Below, piece after piece: positions 1-8,750 of a stretch of 64,000 bases of DNA. Numbering within the stretch: position 1 is the first letter of the stretch; every line of letters begins with the position of its first letter. The stretch comes from Pandoraea eparura (GTDB lineage: Bacteria > Pseudomonadota > Gammaproteobacteria > Burkholderiales > Burkholderiaceae). The stretch spans positions 620,001 to 684,000 of the forward strand of contig NZ_CABPSH010000002.1 of NCBI RefSeq assembly GCF_902459725.1, in the 5' to 3' direction. A program made the position numbers and the translations under genes. The notes beneath the pieces are model-generated. The model was given only the letters and a program-made list of their open reading frames with translations, searched no databases and was not told the origin of the DNA.

Positions 1-64
1 GGATGGCGCTTGGGATGAACAGCCAGGCGTTTCCCTGCTGAAGTAGGTTGGCGAAGTCGGCCAT
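1..64 (-). CDS. rcnA: Nickel/cobalt efflux protein RcnA (5' fragment, cut by window edge)
   Basis: Only the first 21 codons are present, read leftward from an ATG at 64-62. The peptide starts MADFANLLQQGNAWLFIPSA and closely resembles the start of Escherichia coli RcnA as I recall it, including the LLQQGNAW and FIPSAI segments. RcnA is an inner-membrane exporter of Ni(II) and Co(II), normally repressed by RcnR. An RcnR-type palindrome lies 29 bp upstream and supports the call. The rest of the gene, and any rcnR, lies outside the window. Confidence 0.82.
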   Translation of the reverse strand, partial: MADFANLLQQGNAWLFIPSAI

Positions 65-92
65 GACGGAGAAGGTGCAAAGTGTCGATGGC

Positions 93-121
93 GCAAATAT
101 ACTCCACCCCAGTATATTTGC
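93..121 (-). promoter_or_regulatory. RcnR/CsoR-type operator over the rcnA promoter
   Basis: Perfect 11-bp inverted repeat, GCAAATATACT-CCACCCC-AGTATATTTGC. On the rcnA strand its core reads TACT-GGGGTGG-AGTA, which fits the described RcnR site (TACT, a G tract, AGTA). The TATACT inside the left arm on the rcnA strand can serve as the -10 box, so repressor binding would block the promoter. RcnR-family repressors release DNA when they bind Ni(II) or Co(II). The assignment is by motif and position. Confidence 0.75.
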
Positions 122-228
122 ACTACGATCATTTGCACATTTCTCGCGACACAAATGCCTCAAGTCCTCGCAAGAAGCGGGGATTGCTCAGTGGACGTCG
201 ACGAAACGAATGCCCTCGGCGGCGCAGA

Positions 229-2217
229 TCAACACTGCGCGTCTGACGCGCGATTACCGAACCGTCGTTGCAATTCCTCAAACGACACCAGCTCACCGGC
301 AATTGCACTCGCAGCGACCGTCGGCGGACTGGCCAGCCATACCTTGCCGGGTCCGGAGCGCCCTGGGAAATTCCGGTTGATGGCACTGATCGTCACCTGG
401 TCGGCGTGCGTCGACGACCCCGGGCCACAGTTCGCACACGCGCCGCATGCAGGCTGCAACAATTCCGCGCCGACCGCTTCAAACGCTTCCAGATAGCCAC
501 GACGCTCACAGTAGTCTCGAACGGCGACGGTCCCGAACTGCAGATACAACTTCACGTGCGAGGGCACCTTCAGTCCGCGCGCCGCCGCCCATGACAGGAC
601 CGAATGGTATTCGTCGAAATCTTCGCGCTTGCCGGCCGTGCAAGATCCGCCATAGGCGATATCGAAGCGGATCGGTCCTTCGGTGACGTCGGTGATCGGC
701 ACACCGTTTCCCGGGTCGCCCGGCCGCGCCACCATCGGGACGACAACACTGCAATCGATGCGAATGACTTCCGCGTAGACCGCGCCCTCATCGCTGTGCA
801 TCCAGTCTTCGATAACGAACGTCACGCCTCGGCGTTCGCGCAGGAAACGAACCGTTTCCTCGTCCGGGGCAACGATGCCGGTAAATCCGCCCAGTTCGGC
901 GGTCATGTTGGTCAGCGTCGCACGCTCGTCTGTCGACAACTGCCGGATCGCCTCTCCCGCGAACTCGAAGACCCGGCCCACGCCCGCGCCTGCCTTGATG
1001 CGTGGCTGCGCGAGCAGGTCGAGCACGATGTCCTTTGCCGTCACACCGGCGGGAATCCTGCCCACGAGGTCGATGCGCAGCGACTCGGGCACCGTCAACC
1101 GCACCGCGCCGGTGACCATACTGTTGGCCATGTCCGTCGTTCCCACGCCGAACGCCACGCAACCCACCGCACCGCTATGCGGTGTGTGGGAGTCCGTACC
1201 GACCAAAACCTGACCCGGCAATGCGTAGCTCTCGGCCATGACGGCATGCGAGATGCCTTCGGACCCTTTCCCGTGAGCCACATCGGCGTCGCCGAGGTAG
1301 CCATGGTTGCGAATGCCATACTCGCGAACGAAGTCGCGATGCGCGCTGGACAAGTGGTACACGCCGGTCATCAGCCCGTCCTTGCCATGCACCGGGCTAC
1401 GATTCGAATACGAGAGATGATCTTCGAAGGCGATGATCGACTGCGGCTCATGGAGCACGGTCGGTCGCCCGAATGCCGCATGCAGCATGTGCGCACACAT
1501 GCCGGTGTAGTACTCGTGGATGAAGCGCCAGTCGGCCTTCACGAAGCCGCCGGCGCCCGATTGCAGACCGCCATCGACATCGTCGGTCACGACGAGATGA
1601 CGCGACAGAATCTTTTCCGCGAGGGTCTGCGGCCGGGGCGACGTGTTCGCCATGGCGGACGGGCGAACGTCGCGCATGCGCGCCTGGCCGTACTTGAGCA
1701 GGCCGCCGTGCCTCAGAATCGCGGCAGCGAGCGTGTCACGCGGCGCCACCAGTTCTTCGATGTCGATTGCCTCGCCCCGCTGGATCCGGTCGATCAGTCC
1801 GAAGTCCGTCGAGGTGAACAGGCCGACGTTATCGGCGTTTTGCCGATAGATACGCTCGAAGCTTTCCGCGATGACCAGAACGATCCCCGCCCGGCGTTCC
1901 GCGACCGGACTGTGCTCGCGCGAGGAGCCTTTTCCGTAACGTTTGCCAGCGACCGTCACACTGAATCCGCCGAGCTTCACGCTGTCCGTGCCGATCGGTG
2001 TCCGATCTCCGGCCTTCAGGCCGACGTAGGGATAGCGTCCCAGACGGTCGTCGTAATACGTCAGCACCGGAATCGGCGTGATTTCGTCGGTCGACACGTC
2101 GTTGCGCATCGACCCCGCCTGCGCCAGAGTCAATGCACGCCCTTGAAGCTGCGCGTCGATCGTATCGGGGTCATCGCTGAGAAAGAGAATGCGGCCGGGG
2201 ATGTGAAGTTCGGTCAT
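229..2217 (-). CDS. Aconitase/isopropylmalate dehydratase family hydro-lyase, swivel domain first
   Basis: A 662-residue protein of the aconitase superfamily. Residues about 1-200 form a LeuD-like swivel domain and about 205-640 a LeuC-like catalytic domain. [4Fe-4S] ligand motifs are visible: YGGSCTAGK, then CGAC within QPACGACANCGPG. Family members dehydrate and rehydrate 2- or 3-hydroxy acids, but the substrate here cannot be read from sequence. Swivel-before-catalytic order resembles AcnB more than AcnA, though AcnB's N-terminal HEAT-like domain is missing. It is shorter than aconitase (about 890) and longer than LeuC (about 470), consistent with a LeuD-LeuC fusion. No leuB or citrate-cycle partner lies next to it. 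The start is the ATG at 2217. Confidence 0.8.
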   Translation of the reverse strand: MTELHIPGRILFLSDDPDTIDAQLQGRALTLAQAGSMRNDVSTDEITPIPVLTYYDDRLGRYPYVGLKAGDRTPIGTDSVKLGGFSVTVAGKRYGKGSSREHSPVAERRAGIVLVIAESFERIYRQNADNVGLFTSTDFGLIDRIQRGEAIDIEELVAPRDTLAAAILRHGGLLKYGQARMRDVRPSAMANTSPRPQTLAEKILSRHLVVTDDVDGGLQSGAGGFVKADWRFIHEYYTGMCAHMLHAAFGRPTVLHEPQSIIAFEDHLSYSNRSPVHGKDGLMTGVYHLSSAHRDFVREYGIRNHGYLGDADVAHGKGSEGISHAVMAESYALPGQVLVGTDSHTPHSGAVGCVAFGVGTTDMANSMVTGAVRLTVPESLRIDLVGRIPAGVTAKDIVLDLLAQPRIKAGAGVGRVFEFAGEAIRQLSTDERATLTNMTAELGGFTGIVAPDEETVRFLRERRGVTFVIEDWMHSDEGAVYAEVIRIDCSVVVPMVARPGDPGNGVPITDVTEGPIRFDIAYGGSCTAGKREDFDEYHSVLSWAAARGLKVPSHVKLYLQFGTVAVRDYCERRGYLEAFEAVGAELLQPACGACANCGPGSSTHADQVTISAINRNFPGRSGPGKVWLASPPTVAASAIAGELVSFEELQRRFGNRASDAQC

Positions 2218-2529
2218 GCTGCGCTCCTGGTTCCGAAAATGTACCGAACGCTCACACGATCCTGAAGTGCCGATTCATGCAGGTCGCCATCCCGATTTGC
2301 GATGCCCCCGGCATTGGCAGGCGCAAGGCGTCTGCGGCGCACTGCTGGCGCGCCTTTCCCCGCAGATGGCAATGTTTGCCACATCGTTGGCAGGAATTGC
2401 CGCGTAACATCACTTTCGGTCTTGGGCACCGCATCCCATAATTTCCTCACGGCGCGAGCGACGCTTCGCTCCAGCGAGCCGGCTTGCCACTGCGGCACCG
2501 GCGTACGACAGAAAGTCAGTGAGGAAATC
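2218..2529. other. Divergent intergenic region with nested inverted repeats
   Basis: Non-coding space between the divergent aconitase-family and SLAC1-like genes. It contains TGGCAA-TGT-TTGCCA (2367-2381), and the right half of that dyad also pairs with a downstream TGGCA (2388-2392) across CATCGT. This could be a regulator site for either gene. A GAGGAA ribosome-binding site precedes the SLAC1-like ATG. I see no reading frame with protein character here. Confidence 0.4.
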
Positions 2530-3516
2530 ATGAGTCATGCCACTACCACTACGCACTATGGTCAGCCGCGTAGTTCGGTAAAGCACCTTCCCGTCAATTT
2601 GTTTGCGTCAGTCATGGGTATTTCCGGACTGTCGCTTGCGTGGCGTGGCGCACATCAGCTCTTCGGCGCCGATGTGGAGATCGCCGAGGGGATTGGCCTC
2701 ATCGCCATCCTCACGTTCCTGGTTCTGGCAATTGGTTACGCCATGAAGTGGGCGCGGTACCCCGCCGTCGTCAAAGCGGAATTCAATCACCCCGTCGCGG
2801 GCAACTTCTTCGGCACCGTCACGATTGCCGTGCTGCTGCTTTCGTCAGTCATCGGTTTCTACAGCGCGACGCTCGGCGAAGTGGTCTGGACCCTCGGTTC
2901 GATTCTGACGATCGGTCTGGCCTTCGTCATTGCGGGTCGGCTCTTCCGAGGCAAGGAGGATCCGGCCCACGCGGCGCCGGCGTGGCTGATTCCCGGCGTT
3001 GCCACACTCGATATCGCCGTGGCCGGTGGCACGATGCCGATGGCGTGGGCGCACGAGCTCAACATGTTCGCAATAGCGATCGGCACGATGATGGCGCTGG
3101 TGTTCTTCACGATGATCTTCTCGCGCGTGGTGCATCATGAACCGCTGCCCGCCGGCATGGTGCCGTCGCTGATCATCATGATTGCGCCGTTCGAGGTGGG
3201 CTTCCTGGCCTACGTGAACGTCACCCACCATGTGGACATGTTTGCCGGCCTGCTCTTTTACTTCGGCCTGTTCCTGTTCATCTCGCTCTCGTTCAAGGTC
3301 TTCCGACGGTCGATCCCCTTCGCTGCCTCGTGGTGGGCCATCAGCTTCCCGATCGCGGCGCTGTCCAATGCGGCCATCAAGTACGCGGCGTACTCGGATA
3401 CCTGGGTGCTCAAGGCGCTTGCCGGCCTCATCCTGGCCTTCCTGAGCGTAACCATCCTCGTGCTCGTCGTGCGCACGTTGCACCGCCTGTTCACTCATCG
3501 ACTCCTTGTCGGATGA
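2530..3516 (+). CDS. SLAC1/TehA-family anion channel or tellurite-resistance-like membrane protein
   Basis: A 328-residue protein with roughly ten hydrophobic segments, resembling SLAC1 anion channels and the tellurite-resistance protein TehA/Mae1 family. These inner-membrane proteins conduct small anions or dicarboxylates. I chose the ATG at 2530 because a GAGGAA ribosome-binding site lies just upstream; the frame stays open further upstream but reads as non-protein. Phenylalanine-rich helices with APFEVGFLAY and WWAISFPIAA fit the family. Substrate is unknown, and a tellurite role should not be assumed. A strong terminator follows. Confidence 0.75.
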   Translation: MSHATTTTHYGQPRSSVKHLPVNLFASVMGISGLSLAWRGAHQLFGADVEIAEGIGLIAILTFLVLAIGYAMKWARYPAVVKAEFNHPVAGNFFGTVTIAVLLLSSVIGFYSATLGEVVWTLGSILTIGLAFVIAGRLFRGKEDPAHAAPAWLIPGVATLDIAVAGGTMPMAWAHELNMFAIAIGTMMALVFFTMIFSRVVHHEPLPAGMVPSLIIMIAPFEVGFLAYVNVTHHVDMFAGLLFYFGLFLFISLSFKVFRRSIPFAASWWAISFPIAALSNAAIKYAAYSDTWVLKALAGLILAFLSVTILVLVVRTLHRLFTHRLLVG

Positions 3517-3549
3517 GTAGACTGGCTGAGCGGACCGGCACCGCCAGGG

Positions 3550-3580
3550 CGCCCTCTCACCGGAGGGCGTTTTCTTTTTC
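3550..3580 (+). terminator. Rho-independent terminator after the SLAC1-like gene
   Basis: Stem CGCCCTC (3550-3556) with GAGGGCG (3563-3569), loop TCACCG, then a T-rich tail TTTTCTTTTTC. It ends the upstream gene 31 bp before the sugE start, so sugE needs a promoter inside or beyond this element. Confidence 0.85.
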
Positions 3581-3611
3581 GTCTCCCCCTATGTCACATC
3601 GGTAATACGCT

Positions 3612-3926
3612 ATGTCTTGGATCGTGCTCAGTGTCGCTGGACTTCTGGAAATTGCCTTCGCCTTCGGGATGAAATGGTCGGCGGGATTCAGCCGGCTCTG
3701 GCCAAGCGTTTATGCCGCCATCACCGGGCTAGGCAGCATCTGGCTGCTGAGCACGTCGCTCCGATCGCTCCCGGTGGGCACCGCGTATGCGGTTTGGACG
3801 GGCATTGGCGCGGCCGGCACGGCCGTCATCGGCATGATCTTCCTGGGCGAGTCCGCATCGGTGGCCCGAGTGGCATGCATCGCGTTCATCCTGTCTGGCG
3901 TCGTCGGCTTGCGCGTGACAGCGTGA
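3612..3926 (+). CDS. sugE: SMR-family transporter, SugE/Gdx guanidinium exporter type
   Basis: A 104-residue, four-helix small multidrug resistance protein. The essential membrane glutamate is at position 13 (GLLEIAF), followed by GMKWSAGFSRLWPS, typical of the SugE/Gdx subgroup rather than EmrE. Gdx proteins form antiparallel dimers and export guanidinium in exchange for protons; some homologues export quaternary ammonium compounds. Such genes often sit under guanidine riboswitches, but I find none in the 31-bp gap or the hairpin upstream. It converges on the glxA-like gene. Confidence 0.85.
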   Translation: MSWIVLSVAGLLEIAFAFGMKWSAGFSRLWPSVYAAITGLGSIWLLSTSLRSLPVGTAYAVWTGIGAAGTAVIGMIFLGESASVARVACIAFILSGVVGLRVTA

Positions 3927-4056
3927 GCAATCGCCTAGCTGCGTGTCATGAGGGATCTGCGCGGCTGTCCGAATGACGGGCACGCCGCGTCCCAAGGCGT
4001 CGAGGTGTGACGAGCCGCACCAATCGCATTGGTGACGGAGATGGCCGCAGGTCCAG

Positions 4057-5016
4057 CTATGCGGCAAGCCGGAAGCGTCGTCGATACTCCACTGGGGAGA
4101 CGCTCAACTTGCGCAGGAAAGCGCGCCGCAGACCGTTCGGATCGGCAAAGCCCGTCAGACTCGCGACTTTCTTCAGGGGATGTTGGGTTTCCTCAAGCAA
4201 CCTGCGCGCGGCATCGATGCGCGCGTCTTCCACAAACGACGCGGGAGTCGTGCCACATTCCTGCTTGAAGATTCGCGCGAAATTCCGCGCACTCATGCCG
4301 GCGCGCTCCGAGAGTGCCTCGACGGATAACGTTTGCGTCAGATTCTGGAGCACCCACTCCTGGACGTCGCGTATGGCGTCCTTTTCCGACGCTTGAGCGG
4401 TCAGGTAAGCACTGAACTGCGACTGTCCGCCGGGGCGTTTGAGGAACATGACGAACTGTCGCGCGACCTTCATGGCGACGGCTCGCCCCAGGTCTTCCTC
4501 CACGAGGGCCAATGCGAGGTCCAGGCCCGCCGTGACGCCCGCCGACGTGTAGATGCCGTTGTCCCGGACGAAGATCTGGTCCGGCTGGACATTCACTTTC
4601 GGGTACAGGCGGCTCAGGCGCGCCGTGTAGTTCCAGTGCGTGGTGGCCTTGCGCCCGTCGAGCAAACCTGCGCGCGCGAGAAGGAGGGCGCCCGAACATA
4701 CCGAGCCGATACGACGCGCCGTCTTCGCGTAACGCAATATCCATTGACGGATCGCGGCATCGTCCTCCAGAAGCTGCATCGATGGACTGCCGGCAATCAA
4801 CAGCGTATCGATATCCGCGCTGCTCGTGTCCAGCGTCGCATCGGGGGTGATCCGCATTCCGTTCGATGCCAGCAATGCGCCAGACGTCGTGGAGACGATT
4901 TCGAACTGATAGGTGGACGGCGCGCCGGCCTGCCGCGCCGCTTCGTGAAAGACTTCGACCGGCCCGACCAGGTCCAGCATTTGCACGTTTGGAAAGGTGA
5001 GCACTGCAACTTTCAT
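4057..5016 (-). CDS. GlxA-type AraC-family transcriptional regulator
   Basis: A 319-residue two-domain regulator. Residues about 1-190 form a DJ-1/PfpI-like amidotransferase domain with the nucleophile-elbow segment CSGALLLARAG and the ATTHW motif. The last 100 residues carry two AraC helix-turn-helix units (ALSERAGMSARNFARIF and VASLTGFADPNGLRRAF). Family members sense small molecules, often nitrogen compounds. The first methionine of the frame is at 5043, but I start at MKVAVLTFPN (5016), where the DJ-1 fold begins. The target is unknown. A paralogue lies at 28310-29296. Confidence 0.85.
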   Translation of the reverse strand: MKVAVLTFPNVQMLDLVGPVEVFHEAARQAGAPSTYQFEIVSTTSGALLASNGMRITPDATLDTSSADIDTLLIAGSPSMQLLEDDAAIRQWILRYAKTARRIGSVCSGALLLARAGLLDGRKATTHWNYTARLSRLYPKVNVQPDQIFVRDNGIYTSAGVTAGLDLALALVEEDLGRAVAMKVARQFVMFLKRPGGQSQFSAYLTAQASEKDAIRDVQEWVLQNLTQTLSVEALSERAGMSARNFARIFKQECGTTPASFVEDARIDAARRLLEETQHPLKKVASLTGFADPNGLRRAFLRKLSVSPVEYRRRFRLAA

Positions 5017-5312
5017 GGCCACGACCTGTTGTCCCAATGACATTACAGTGTAGTTGTCGCGACCGGTGCTTGCCAGGAACTGGCCGAGAATTCATGCAGT
5101 CTGGCCGAGATCGGCATATGTCGCTGCGAAATGGGCCGAAAATGGAAGCGTGCCTGGCTTATGGGTTTCCGGGGTCGCAAGTCAATGGGATGGGAATCTG
5201 ACGTTCGACAGACGATCCTCTGTGTTCTTGCCCAATACCAACCACGAGGAAAACCAATCTTCGCATTTGACTCAGCTGGTTACGTCCGGTGCCCATGGCA
5301 ATCAATCTGTAG

Positions 5313-5618
5313 ACGTTTGCGGGACCCGAAAGGCGGTTTTTTTCGGCCAGCGTTTATGAGTTCGATCGTGACGTCAACGCGGATGAGCATCTCATCATCA
5401 ACGCGAAAATCTGTGTTCCCTGTAAACCATGCAATACCAAGGACCCTACGCAAAACATCGTTTTGGTAACTCCGGAGGGTGACGCATGTCCGAATGAGCC
5501 GAATATGCGAGGTGGGTATGGGGCGTTGCGATCCTGCGTAACTTTCACCCTCAACGGGTCGACCGCGTGTGACTACTCGATATGCCGTTGGCACGACGCC
5601 CGGTCAACGCATCCCTAG
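5313..5618 (+). pseudogene. Possible remnant reading frame (unidentified)
   Basis: The frame between a TAG at 5310 and a TAG at 5616 is open for about 100 codons and has a protein-like stretch (YEFDRDVNADEHLIINAKIC) followed by cysteine pairs. It has no ATG until near its end and no ribosome-binding site. It may be a decayed 3' gene fragment. I do not recognise the family, and chance is a fair alternative. Confidence 0.2.
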
Positions 5619-5652
5619 GGAATCGCCCGTGACTAGTACGCGAGTTCAATGC

Positions 5653-5682
5653 TTGACCTCGTCGAGGTCCCTATATTAGTAT
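5653..5682 (+). promoter_or_regulatory. Sigma-70-like promoter overlapped by a 15-bp palindrome
   Basis: TTGACC (5653-5658), an 18-bp spacer and TAGTAT (5677-5682). A near-perfect dyad, GACCTCG-T-CGAGGTC, covers 5655-5669, overlapping the -35 box and spacer. That position suits a repressor or a spacer-distorting activator. Transcription would start near 5689 and run into the structured RNA candidate. Confidence 0.55.
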
Positions 5683-5687
5683 CGGGG

Positions 5688-5826
5688 CTGAAAACTACGT
5701 ACAAGCGGGTGCAAAAAACGTAGCGCCGCCTGGGAAACCAGGTCCCACCTGGAGTGGGAAGTCTGCAGAAATGTAGATAGAGAATCCCGCATGCGACGGC
5801 CACCGAGAGGTGGCCGTTGGTCTTTC
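5688..5826 (+). ncRNA. Candidate structured non-coding RNA, about 140 nt
   Basis: There is no coding frame, but structure is dense. CTACGT (5695-5700) pairs with ACGTAG (5718-5723). The loop between them holds GCGGG (5705-5709), which can pair with CCCGC (5786-5790), giving a pseudoknot. Two local hairpins follow: CCTGG-GAAA-CCAGG with a GNRA loop, and TCCCAC-CTGGA-GTGGGA. The 3' end is an 11-bp terminator stem with a GAGA loop. A promoter with a dyad lies just upstream. I could not match it to tmRNA, 6S RNA, common riboswitches, self-cleaving ribozymes or a retron. Confidence 0.5.
5794..5826 (+). terminator. Intrinsic terminator of the candidate RNA
   Basis: CGACGGCCACC (5794-5804) pairs with GGTGGCCGTTG (5809-5819; one G-U pair) across a GAGA tetraloop, followed by the T-rich GTCTTTCT. 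The T tract exists only on the plus strand. It lies between the RNA candidate and the 3' end of the convergent gene. Confidence 0.7.
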
Positions 5827-5849
5827 TGCTTACCGGTTTCGTGCGACAG

Positions 5850-6431
5850 TTACGCGCGAATCGGTGTCCCCCTCTGAACGTTGCGAAGCAGCGTCGTCAG
5901 CGCAATTTTCTTCGCATCGCGTTGACGCTTCGTCAAACCACCCTCAAGTACGTACGCGGATTGCACTCGCAGCACGAGGCGCTTCCGAGCCTTGTCTTTT
6001 TCGACTTCGAAGAACATTGCATAAAGCACGGTCTTTCCGGCATCAACATGCTCGAGGGTCACGAAGTTGGGGCGTCGGTCGTCCGCCAGCGTGATGCGGC
6101 GCACGCCCAGAGACGTCACAATCTCACGAAGCAGCCGTCGCGACAGGTTGTAGCGCTGCTCACACAGCACTCGTCGCTCTCGCTCGTCGGCGTAGATTTC
6201 ATGCTCGGGGATTTCCAAGGCCGGACGCGCGTCCCATCGAAAACTCTTCGTAAAACAATGGCAGGAAAACAGGACAAGCACTGACACTTCGAGCCCAGGC
6301 GCCACCACCGCCTTAAAGACGAATGGCTCAAGGTGACTCAAATCCCAGGTCACTCCCCGAAAGACGACCGTTCCGAACGGTTGCGGCAGTTCTCGCGCCA
6401 GCTTCTCGGTCCGCGTCTCAACCAATAACAT
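5850..6431 (-). CDS. Conserved-looking hypothetical protein, 193 aa
   Basis: The protein begins MLLVETRTEKLARELPQPFG and has balanced, globular composition with an alternating strand pattern (VVFRGVTWDLSHLEPFVFKA). A cysteine-histidine cluster, LFSCHCF, sits near residue 55, and the C-terminal half is rich in Arg and Lys. No signal peptide or membrane helix is visible. I do not recognise a named family; similar small proteins seem to occur in accessory regions of proteobacteria, but that is memory only. GC content is lower than the neighbours, which suggests acquisition. The ribosome-binding site is weak. The 3' end faces the RNA candidate. Confidence 0.65.
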   Translation of the reverse strand: MLLVETRTEKLARELPQPFGTVVFRGVTWDLSHLEPFVFKAVVAPGLEVSVLVLFSCHCFTKSFRWDARPALEIPEHEIYADERERRVLCEQRYNLSRRLLREIVTSLGVRRITLADDRRPNFVTLEHVDAGKTVLYAMFFEVEKDKARKRLVLRVQSAYVLEGGLTKRQRDAKKIALTTLLRNVQRGTPIRA

Positions 6432-6801
6432 TTACGCGTTCGCTCTGATCTGGAAAATCGACAATCTTAATGCATCGGCATCCTATGCGAATGAATATTG
6501 CATAAAATTCCAATTTTTCAGAACAACGCCGATCACGCTACCGACACAGTAAGCACACTATCGCGTTCCAAACCCACGCCCCCACGACTGAACGTTGCGA
6601 ACAACGAGGGAAATTCAGCCCGCTTCGCGGATGTCACGGGCATTTCGCTGCGCAAGAAAAAGCCGGAGCGTTATGCACGTCTCCGGCTTCGTCTGACAGG
6701 GGCACTCAGGAATCGATACCCACTTTTCGCAAAGGGTACTCCTTAGGAAAAGTTAGGTTTCGCAATCCTCTATACAGTCAACGCGCCCCTATAGCCGTCC
6801 C
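6432..6801. other. Intergenic region downstream of glmS
   Basis: AT-rich. It contains an imperfect dyad TATGC-N11-GCATA near 6484-6504, upstream of the 193-aa gene on the minus strand, and the glmS terminator at 6657-6688. No protein-like frame is seen. Confidence 0.5.
6657..6688 (-). terminator. Rho-independent terminator downstream of glmS
   Basis: On the minus strand AGCCGGAG and CTCCGGCT form an 8-bp stem around a 12-nt loop, followed by TTTTC. It lies 114 bp beyond the glmS stop codon and is oriented to end glmS transcription. Confidence 0.8.
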
Positions 6802-8631
<1,830 letters not shown>

Positions 8632-8750
8632 ATTCGCTTCCCTTCGTGCCAGAAACCCTGGCGCATTCGATCGGATTCAATCCGTTTTTGACTCGCCGGC
8701 GCGCGCTCTTGCTTGCCGCTGCTTCGCACGCCGGTCCATGACCGCCGATT

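Larger units (their letters stand above)
5017..5849. other. Lower-GC non-coding stretch, island-like
   Basis: About 830 bp with visibly more A and T than the flanks. No start-to-stop reading frame looks like a protein. It holds a candidate RNA gene (about 5688-5826) with its own promoter, and an ATG-poor open frame at 5313-5618. Together with 5850-6800 it separates two conserved gene blocks and is the likeliest accessory insertion in the window. Confidence 0.6.

Noticed and set aside
604-2265. 553-codon plus-strand frame opposite the aconitase-family gene
   Set aside because: It is the antisense mirror of a gene with intact iron-sulfur motifs; the composition is typical of shadow frames.
3517-3611. 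Guanidine riboswitch upstream of sugE
   Set aside because: I looked for guanidine-I, -II (ACGR loops) and -III patterns; only a terminator hairpin and 31 bp of leader are present.
5688-5826. tRNA, tmRNA, 6S RNA, ribozyme or retron RNA
   Set aside because: There is no T-loop or CCA, no tmRNA tag frame, no 6S bubble, no hammerhead or twister core and no reverse transcriptase nearby; kept as an unassigned RNA.
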